Shown here one piece after another: positions 6,775 to 12,493 of a DNA stretch of 12,493 nucleotides. The translations under genes were made by a program, and so were the position numbers. The notes under the pieces were generated by a model. It saw nothing but the letters and a program-made list of their open reading frames with translations. It did not search any database and was not told where the DNA came from. How positions within the stretch are numbered: position 1 is the first letter of the stretch; each line of letters begins with the position of its first letter. Source of the DNA: Bacteroidales bacterium UBA4459 (GTDB lineage Bacteria; Bacteroidota; Bacteroidia; Bacteroidales; F082); assembly GCA_002389465.1 (NCBI GenBank), contig DGOT01000184.1, positions 1 to 12,493 on the forward strand, in the 5' to 3' direction.

Positions 6775-9267
6775 ATGCACCACAAACTATACGGCAGCGA
6801 AGAAATTGCTGAGATCATCCACGCGGACATCTACCCAAAGAATGCCCCTGCCCTGTCGGTTAAGGATATTCTGGTGGATAGCCGAAGGCTCATCACATCG
6901 GATCAGTGTATGTTTTTTGCGCTGGATACACCGAGGAACAGCGGTCATAAATACATCCGCAACCTCTACCTGAAAGGGGTCCGGCTGTTTGTAGTTTCAC
7001 ACTTTGATAAGGCCTATGACAAACTGGACGGGGCTGTTTTCCTGCGCGTTAAAGACACGCTGGAAGCGTTGCAGGCCCTCACGGCGAAACACCGGAGTTT
7101 TTTTGATATTCCGGTGATCGGCATTACGGGAAGCAACGGGAAAACGATCGTGAAAGAATGGCTTTACCAGCTTCTGGTGCAGGACAAAAAAATCATCAGA
7201 AGCCCGAAGAGTTACAATTCACAGATCGGAGTTCCACTGTCGGTATGGCAACTGAACAGCAAATACGAGCTGGCTATTTTTGAAGCAGGTATCTCCGAAC
7301 CGGAAGAGATGCCGAACCTGCAAAAAATCATCAGGCCCACCATCGGTATTTTTACCAACATCGGGCAGGCACATGATGAGAACTTTATCAACATCCAGCA
7401 AAAGATTGGCGAAAAACTGAACCTGTTTACCAAAGTGGATGTGCTCATCTATAACTCCGATCAGAAAGAACTGCAGGAAGTGATCATCAAGAGCGAGATT
7501 CTCCATTCGATAAAAACATTTTGCTGGGGTACAGCAGAAAGCTGCAACTTACGCATCGGGAATATTGAAAAAGAGAAAAAGACGACCACTATCCACGGCA
7601 TCTATCGTGAAAAAGAGGCGGCCATTACCATTCCATTCACCGATGATGCCTCCGTTGAAAACGCCATCCACTGCTGGGCTACAATGCTGCTGCTTGCATA
7701 CGGGCAGGAAGATATTCAACAGCGGATGCAGGAGCTTACACCGATTGCCATGCGCCTGGAGATGAAAGAAGGCGTCAACAACTGTACGATCATCAACGAT
7801 GCTTACAATTCCGATTTCAATTCGCTGAGCATCGCCCTTGATTTTCTGAACCAGCAGAACCAACATCACAAAAAGGTGATCATTCTGTCTGATATTCTGC
7901 AGAGCGGACGGAACGAAGTGGACCTGTACACTGATGTAGCTTCACTGCTGGAAACAAAAAGCATGGATGAAATCATCGGTATCGGGCCTGCCATTAGCCG
8001 GCAGAGTGATAAATTCAATATTGAAAAATCTTTCTACAAAAGCACAGGCGATTTTTTACGGCAATACCCGTTTGGTAACTTCAGTCACCAGTCGATTCTG
8101 CTAAAAGGCGCCCGTGTATTTGAGTTTGAACGTATCAGCCGCATATTGCAGCAGAAACTGCATGAGACGGTGATGGAGATTAACCTGGATGCACTCGTAG
8201 CCAACCTGAACTACTACAAATCACTGACAGCGCCATCCACCAAAACAATGGCGATGGTCAAAGCTTTTTCGTACGGCAGCGGCGGATTTGAGATTGCCAA
8301 CATTCTGCAGTTCCATCAGGTAGATTATCTGGCGGTGGCTTATGCCGACGAAGGCGTGGAACTCCGTAAAGCGGGCATCACCACGCCTATTATGGTGATG
8401 AGCCCCGAAGAGTTTGCCTTCGACACCATGATCCGTCACCAGCTGGAACCGGAGATTTTTAGTTTCCGCTCGTTAAAACTACTGGAAAAGGCCATCAGGC
8501 AGAGTGCCATTCCGCAAAACAAACCGGTCAAAATTCACCTGAAGCTTGACACAGGCATGCACCGGCTCGGTTTTTCGGAGCCAGAGTTGAACACGTTAAT
8601 CGAACGGCTTAAAAAAAACTCACTCATCTATGTGCAATCGGTGTTCAGCCACCTGGCTGGCAGCGACAAACCGGAGTTGGATGACTTTACCCACGAACAA
8701 ATCGACAACTTCCGGCGGATGAGCAGCAGGATCACCGAAGCATTTAACCAGGAGGTTTACCGGCATATTGTCAATTCGGCCGGCATTGTTCGTTTCCCCG
8801 AAGCACATTTCGATATGGTACGACCCGGTATCGGATTGTATGGGATCAATACGGTGGCGCAGAATAAAAAGAAACTGCAAACTGTAGCCGGCTTGCGTTC
8901 AGTCATTGCCCAGATAAAAGAGGTGAAAAAAGGAGCATCGGTAAGTTACAACCGGAGTTTTATTGCGGATAAGGATATGAAAGTTGGAGTTGTCTCCATT
9001 GGTTATGCCGATGGGTTGCAGCGCTCACTCGGAAATAAACAGGTTCCGCTGTACGTACATGGCAAGCCGGTGCCCATCATTGGTGATATTTGCATGGACA
9101 TGTGCCTTGTTGACCTGACAGGCGTTGACGCCAAAGAAGGCGACGACGTGATTATATTCAACGAAAAACACCCTATTGAACGACTTGCCGAAGCAGCACA
9201 GACGATTCCCTACGAAATACTCAGCCGCATTTCACGCCGGGTGAAACGGGTTTACTACCACGAGTAA
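6775..9267 (+). CDS. murF-alr: Bifunctional MurF ligase / alanine racemase
   Basis: This is an 830-residue fusion of two peptidoglycan enzymes. Residues 1 to about 455 are MurF, the cytoplasmic ATP-dependent ligase that adds D-Ala-D-Ala to UDP-MurNAc-tripeptide. They include the ATP loop GITGSNGKT ending at 124 (Lys123), a DAYNSDFNSL segment and LKGARVFEFERI near the domain end. From about residue 464 an alanine racemase follows, which makes the D-alanine used for D-Ala-D-Ala. Its PLP lysine is Lys496 in MVKAFSYGSG (the usual form is VKANAYGHG). Its second catalytic base is Tyr725 in SYNRSF, followed by IGYADG and GDICMDMCLVD. The fusion is a known arrangement in Bacteroidota. Both active sites appear intact. 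Alr needs PLP and the gene directly upstream makes a PLP precursor, so the operon pairs cofactor and user. The start is the ATG at 6775. Confidence 0.95.
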   Translation: MHHKLYGSEEIAEIIHADIYPKNAPALSVKDILVDSRRLITSDQCMFFALDTPRNSGHKYIRNLYLKGVRLFVVSHFDKAYDKLDGAVFLRVKDTLEALQALTAKHRSFFDIPVIGITGSNGKTIVKEWLYQLLVQDKKIIRSPKSYNSQIGVPLSVWQLNSKYELAIFEAGISEPEEMPNLQKIIRPTIGIFTNIGQAHDENFINIQQKIGEKLNLFTKVDVLIYNSDQKELQEVIIKSEILHSIKTFCWGTAESCNLRIGNIEKEKKTTTIHGIYREKEAAITIPFTDDASVENAIHCWATMLLLAYGQEDIQQRMQELTPIAMRLEMKEGVNNCTIINDAYNSDFNSLSIALDFLNQQNQHHKKVIILSDILQSGRNEVDLYTDVASLLETKSMDEIIGIGPAISRQSDKFNIEKSFYKSTGDFLRQYPFGNFSHQSILLKGARVFEFERISRILQQKLHETVMEINLDALVANLNYYKSLTAPSTKTMAMVKAFSYGSGGFEIANILQFHQVDYLAVAYADEGVELRKAGITTPIMVMSPEEFAFDTMIRHQLEPEIFSFRSLKLLEKAIRQSAIPQNKPVKIHLKLDTGMHRLGFSEPELNTLIERLKKNSLIYVQSVFSHLAGSDKPELDDFTHEQIDNFRRMSSRITEAFNQEVYRHIVNSAGIVRFPEAHFDMVRPGIGLYGINTVAQNKKKLQTVAGLRSVIAQIKEVKKGASVSYNRSFIADKDMKVGVVSIGYADGLQRSLGNKQVPLYVHGKPVPIIGDICMDMCLVDLTGVDAKEGDDVIIFNEKHPIERLAEAAQTIPYEILSRISRRVKRVYYHE

Positions 9268-9321
9268 AACTCTACTCGATCAGAAAACAGTTAATGAATA
9301 AGCGCGTTGAAAATAAAGATA

Positions 9322-9834
9322 TTAGATCGCTTTTGCAGTAACCCTGTATTTAATGGTAACTCTTACGGTAAAACTTACATCGTCCTGATCGGTATTTCCA
9401 ACCAGACTCACATGATAGATACTTTTCTCGTTTGCTATCTGCTTTACAGTATCCCATTGTCCACTCTCATTTCCTAAGGTTAAAACAGAACCTGTCGTTA
9501 CCGGGAAGCTGCTGAACGACCATTTTGTACTACGCGTATCGGAATATACTGATAATTGTGCGTTCAGTATAACATCCTGACTGATGTAAATTACTTGGCC
9601 CGACACAGAAATAATATCAATATTCTTTATCTTGTCTGAGTTCTTATCGAAATCTGCGTTGTCGGCCGGGTCAATTGTTGCGTAAGCGCTAAATTCTCCG
9701 TTCATGTCCCTGCCGGATACTTCCAGATCGGCATCATAAGTAGCTTCAAATTCCGTATCTAACTTACTACATGATGTTATTAGTAATACGGCCCCCAGGA
9801 GAAGGGATCCAAATAGATAAATAAGTTTTTTCAT
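9322..9834 (-). CDS. Small lipoprotein of unknown function
   Basis: This is a 170-residue protein from the ATG at 9834. The frame is open to 9945, but that extension crosses the promoter and lacks signal-peptide character, whereas MKKLIYLF at 9834 starts a clean signal peptide ending in lipobox ITSC (Cys22). The mature part is acidic at first, then rich in beta-prone alternating residues (for example VSFTVRVTIKYRV near the end), suggesting a small beta-sandwich on the membrane surface. I do not recognise a family. It is convergent with murF-alr, 54 bases away, and lies downstream of the VTC/DUF4956 genes, but its own strong promoter suggests separate expression. Confidence 0.8.
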   Translation of the reverse strand: MKKLIYLFGSLLLGAVLLITSCSKLDTEFEATYDADLEVSGRDMNGEFSAYATIDPADNADFDKNSDKIKNIDIISVSGQVIYISQDVILNAQLSVYSDTRSTKWSFSSFPVTTGSVLTLGNESGQWDTVKQIANEKSIYHVSLVGNTDQDDVSFTVRVTIKYRVTAKAI

Positions 9835-9860
9835 AGTATAGTAGTTTAAGGGTTTACCTA

Positions 9861-9891
9861 CAAAGTTACAACATCTGACCAGCGAAATCAA
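9861..9891 (-). promoter_or_regulatory. Strong Bacteroidota promoter of the small lipoprotein gene
   Basis: Read on the - strand, TTG (9889-9891), exactly 20 bases, then TAACTTTG (9861-9868) match the -33/-7 consensus. Transcription would begin near 9854, about 20 bases before the ATG at 9834, which settles the start choice. Confidence 0.75.
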
Positions 9892-9963
9892 GTCTCGCTG
9901 TATGATTTTACAGGTACTGCATGCATTATATTTTATGAAAAACAATGATTGATTTTCAGATTC

Positions 9964-10665
9964 CTATGTTAAGGCAGGGTTCAGGAAATCGATACCATTC
10001 ACATATTTCGAGCTCTTGGTCAGGCGAAAAGGAAGCTTATTGGAAACAAACGATGCAGCCTCATCAAAAGCCTGATCGTATTTAAGTTCCACGATTACAT
10101 CTTCGCCTGTGTATTCTTCTACAAAATGGTTATTATTCGCCCCAATACCGAAATATGCCAGCTCATTATCGATGGTCAGGCGAAATTTGCTGTCGAAACT
10201 GAGGAAGTACTTTCTCCGGTACCTGTTCAGCAAAGCCGGTTTCATAAAGAGCAGATTTTCCACGGCCCACACGGGTAGTTTCGAATTTCTGAAAACCTCC
10301 AGCAGCATTTCGCGGTTCAGGTTGTCGTCCACACGAAACGATTTCAGGGGGAAAGATATCTTATTGCCGAGCATTCCTTCCCTGATCTTAAATTCCAGTA
10401 CCGGTTTTTCGACAAACCCTTCTTTTTCGCCGTACCATCTTATGCGTGCTTTTTTCCGACTCGACCGGCCTGACACATTGTCGAAATAAAAATCAAACTC
10501 GTTGGTGTCGAGGTAAATATTATTGATGTAGCGCGGGTGAAAAATAGGTGAGAAAGCAGCCGGATGTATCCTGATCTGCTGTTCGACAGCATAATAATCC
10601 ATGGCATCAACCATGAACTTACGTTCATAACGAGCCGCTTTTTCATTAAAAGGAGGAAAAAACAT
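9964..10665 (-). CDS. VTC-domain (polyphosphate polymerase-like) protein
   Basis: This is a 233-residue soluble protein with no signal peptide, made almost entirely of a VTC domain. In yeast Vtc4 this domain polymerises phosphate from ATP inside a basic tunnel. Its bacterial relatives are widespread but mostly uncharacterised. Tunnel-type basic motifs are visible in order: RYERKF (12-17), YLDT (51-54), KKARIRWYG (71-79), LEFKIR (90-95), the arginine cluster RYRRK (148-152), VELKYD (192-197, with the acidic residue typical of the metal site) and RLTKSSKYVNGI (214-225). Its start is 9 bases after the stop codon of the DUF4956 gene, so the two are translated from one operon. VTC and DUF4956 genes are commonly neighbours in bacteria, implying a joint role at the membrane. 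Whether this protein makes polyphosphate is inference. Confidence 0.88.
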   Translation of the reverse strand: MFFPPFNEKAARYERKFMVDAMDYYAVEQQIRIHPAAFSPIFHPRYINNIYLDTNEFDFYFDNVSGRSSRKKARIRWYGEKEGFVEKPVLEFKIREGMLGNKISFPLKSFRVDDNLNREMLLEVFRNSKLPVWAVENLLFMKPALLNRYRRKYFLSFDSKFRLTIDNELAYFGIGANNNHFVEEYTGEDVIVELKYDQAFDEAASFVSNKLPFRLTKSSKYVNGIDFLNPALT

Positions 10666-10674
10666 GGATACGCT

Positions 10675-11358
10675 TTAAAACGATTTGCTTTCTACAAAGG
10701 AGACCCGTACACTTTCGCCGTACTTATCCACCAACTGCTTGAATTCTTCCAGTTTTTCCGGATAAGGCGAATCGACCAGAAAGGAAGCCTCGAGAAGATC
10801 CCCGTTCTCATCATATCTTTTGAGGAAGGAGGTGCCGAAAGCCTGTTTTACGGCATCCGTCACCTGCGACAGTTTTACTTCGCCGGCTTTGGCTGAGAAA
10901 TTCAAATACAAATTTTGTTGCCTCGATCGTTTTCCTTTAATAAAATACCGTCCCCATAAAATGACCATTGCCACCGCAAAGGCTACCAGCACGATCACCG
11001 TTTGGTTAGCGCCAAGACCCAGGCCTATGGAAATGGCAAAGAACAAATAAGCCAGTTCTTCGGGTTCCTTGATGGCTGCCCTGAAACGCACAATGGACAA
11101 GGCCCCTACCAAACCCAACGACAAGGCAAGCGAAGACTTCACAATAGAGATGATCAACATCGTTGTGAAAGCAATCAGCAGGAAAACCCCGGCAAACTGC
11201 CTCCGGTTGGAGATTGTTCGGGCACATTTAATGTAGGTATATTCGAGAATAATAGCCAATACGATGATCACGCCCGAGTTGATCAGAAAATCAACTACGG
11301 AAATCTGCTGTTCCTGTGTGATCAAAAACTTTTGAAAAAGGTTCCACCTGTTATCCAT
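10675..11358 (-). CDS. DUF4956 family membrane protein
   Basis: This is a 227-residue integral membrane protein. Hydrophobic segments lie at about 21-42, 55-73, 76-90 and 101-139 (probably two passes). The family signature SIVRFRAAIKEPEEL at 88-102 sits between segments. A soluble C-terminal domain of about 85 residues (143-227) follows a basic KGKRSRQQ stretch and has an alternating helix/strand pattern, probably cytoplasmic by the positive-inside rule. The function of DUF4956 is not established. The tight coupling to the VTC-domain gene downstream suggests it is the membrane partner or channel of that enzyme. The ATG at 11358 has no purine-rich ribosome site, as usual in this phylum. Confidence 0.88.
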   Translation of the reverse strand: MDNRWNLFQKFLITQEQQISVVDFLINSGVIIVLAIILEYTYIKCARTISNRRQFAGVFLLIAFTTMLIISIVKSSLALSLGLVGALSIVRFRAAIKEPEELAYLFFAISIGLGLGANQTVIVLVAFAVAMVILWGRYFIKGKRSRQQNLYLNFSAKAGEVKLSQVTDAVKQAFGTSFLKRYDENGDLLEASFLVDSPYPEKLEEFKQLVDKYGESVRVSFVESKSF

Positions 11359-11396
11359 CCGGTATTATTTTAAAGATCAGTCTGTTTTTTGCGCTG

Positions 11397-11404
11397 CAAA
11401 GTTA
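11397..11404 (-). promoter_or_regulatory. -7 element of the DUF4956-VTC operon
   Basis: TAACTTTG on the - strand is a full match to TAnnTTTG, 38 bases before the DUF4956 ATG. The nearest TTTG upstream lies 23 bases away, slightly beyond the usual 19-21 spacing, so the -33 element is weak or atypical. Confidence 0.5.
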
Positions 11405-11421
11405 GAAAAATTAATCAAGTA

Positions 11422-12309
11422 TCAGGGCAAAACGTAGTCTTCCAGATTCCCGAACCTGCGCCGATCACCCTGTAAGGCTATCAGGTCAAAATCCACCTCT
11501 CCGTCAGGGCGTACCGTAACAAAAAGGTAATTGTCGTTAACCTCTGAGCCCATTCCCGTTGCAACATAAGTCACGTTATTTTCTTTATAGTACATGTAAG
11601 GTGTGGTTCGTTCAAAAATCCCCAAATCGCCGGCAAACAAAAAAACCGGTGCAGGATAATCCTGAAACATCGGCTCCAGCGTCCCCCAGTAATTTGTTGT
11701 ATCAGGTGTATAAGGGGGCCAGTTATGGACAATATTCTTAAACACCGTATGTTCATCCCACCAGATTAACTGGTGCACAAAAATAAAAACATGGTTTACC
11801 TGTTCCCTGTTTACAGTTAATGCTTCCTCTAAAAAAGCCAGCTGATCGCCTGTAATGTTCCAGTCGTCAAGATTGCCATCCAGCAAAATCATCAAATCTT
11901 CGTTATTTCGGATTGAGCGATACGATGCGTATTCATGCTCCCTGTCGCCATACCGATGCTTAAACAACTCATAATCATCATACACATCATGGTTGCCCGG
12001 AACAAGATATAAGGGGATCCCCAGTTCGGCAATTTCGCGATCGACAGCATCCCAACTCTCCTTGTCACCCCTTAGCACAATATCTCCAACAAGTACACCA
12101 AACGCCATGTGTGGATAGGCACGAATGGAGTCGAACTCTTTTTTAAAAGGCGGATGCAACCCGGGGTTTTTATTGGATGTGTTGCCATATGTATGTCCTG
12201 CCACAAAAAAGGCATAGGTATCATCTGTTTCCGTTGATGCATCGTTGCTGCAAGAAACCGTAAGAAACGAAATCACTAAAAAGCAGAAGAAGATTTTTAC
12301 ATGCTTCAT
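11422..12309 (-). CDS. Calcineurin-like metallophosphoesterase lipoprotein, atypical metal site
   Basis: This is a 295-residue protein with a signal peptide and lipobox (TVSC, Cys20), so probably anchored on the periplasmic side or outer membrane. The metallophosphoesterase core is recognisable from GDIVLRGD at 75-82, PGNHD at 104-108 (Asn106, His107) and the later His179 in FVHQ. The first block, normally DxH, reads AGHTYG (Gly38, His39), and the last block, normally GHxH, reads AGDLG (226-230). Several ligands of the usual two-metal centre are thus replaced. It may bind one metal, use a different geometry, or belong to a divergent subfamily. The substrate is unknown. It lies upstream of the VTC/DUF4956 pair on the same strand, but a -7 element between them suggests partly independent transcription. 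Its start is 24 bases after the preceding gene's stop. Confidence 0.85.
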   Translation of the reverse strand: MKHVKIFFCFLVISFLTVSCSNDASTETDDTYAFFVAGHTYGNTSNKNPGLHPPFKKEFDSIRAYPHMAFGVLVGDIVLRGDKESWDAVDREIAELGIPLYLVPGNHDVYDDYELFKHRYGDREHEYASYRSIRNNEDLMILLDGNLDDWNITGDQLAFLEEALTVNREQVNHVFIFVHQLIWWDEHTVFKNIVHNWPPYTPDTTNYWGTLEPMFQDYPAPVFLFAGDLGIFERTTPYMYYKENNVTYVATGMGSEVNDNYLFVTVRPDGEVDFDLIALQGDRRRFGNLEDYVLP

Positions 12310-12333
12310 ATGCCCACACTTTTTCGGTTAACA

Positions 12334-12493
12334 CTAGTAAAATATCTTCGCCACATCTTTTTTATCGCCTTTATATATTTTTCCGTCGATGACGGCTTCC
12401 GAACCTTTTTCGATCAGATATTTTGTTTTAGCATTCGTAACGGACGTATTTGTCAGTGTCATTTTTGCGGGTCCGTATTCCGGTTTTTTTTGC
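12334..12493 (-). CDS. 3' end of an unidentified gene (cut by window edge)
   Basis: An open frame enters from the window edge and ends at TAG (12334-12336). The visible 52 C-terminal residues are hydrophilic and lysine-rich and include KYLIEKGSEAVIDGKIYKGD. The short VIDGKIYKG piece recalls C-terminal segments of some envelope proteins in this phylum, but that is too little to name a family. It stops 24 bases before the phosphoesterase ATG with no clear promoter between, so the two may be co-transcribed. Confidence 0.55.
   Translation of the reverse strand, partial: QKKPEYGPAKMTLTNTSVTNAKTKYLIEKGSEAVIDGKIYKGDKKDVAKIFY

Noticed and set aside
9835..9945. 37-residue N-terminal extension of the small lipoprotein
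   Set aside because: It overlaps a near-perfect promoter and would bury the signal peptide, so the ATG at 9834 is preferred.
11002..11373. 123-residue + strand open frame over the DUF4956 gene
   Set aside because: It is antisense to a membrane protein gene with a family signature, and its composition is low-complexity polar, typical of a shadow frame.

Overview
The window looks like a stretch of a Bacteroidota chromosome. The evidence is a MurF-alanine racemase fusion gene, an Obg GTPase that ends right after its G domain, several Bacteroidota-type promoters (TTG, about 20 bases, TAnnTTTG), many SPII lipoproteins and almost no purine-rich ribosome binding sites. The order within the phylum cannot be fixed from the sequence alone.

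There are two regions of different character. Positions 1 to about 4440 are AT-rich accessory DNA (sampled 60-base lines give about 28-38% G+C). They carry three unrelated single genes, all on the + strand: a winged-helix Fic protein whose catalytic histidine is replaced by glutamine, a DUF1254/DUF1214 lipoprotein, and a lipoprotein with a HEXXH zinc-protease motif. Each gene is followed by a 100-200 base noncoding element containing imperfect inverted repeats. These elements begin with or contain CTAAC-like and end with GTTAG-like ends, and the protease gene is bracketed by a perfect 10-base inverted pair. The layout resembles an integron-type gene cassette array (or a cluster of attC-like sites without an integrase), although no integrase is in the window. 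The Fic gene is preceded by four near-identical 10-base operator-like sites spaced 22, 21 and 22 bases apart, which interleave with its promoter.

Positions from about 4440 to the end have higher G+C (a sampled line gives about 52%) and look like core genome. obgE (-) and pdxA (+) are divergent. pdxA is followed at 49 bases by murF-alr, so a PLP biosynthesis enzyme sits in a likely operon with a PLP-dependent racemase and a peptidoglycan ligase. Facing them on the - strand are a small lipoprotein with its own strong promoter, a VTC-domain (polyphosphate polymerase-like) gene coupled to a DUF4956 membrane protein gene, a calcineurin-like phosphoesterase lipoprotein with unusual metal-ligand motifs, and the 3' end of another gene cut by the window edge.

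The most noteworthy items are the cassette-like accessory array, the catalytically altered Fic protein with its regularly phased operator array, and the phosphoesterase lacking several canonical metal ligands next to the VTC/DUF4956 pair.
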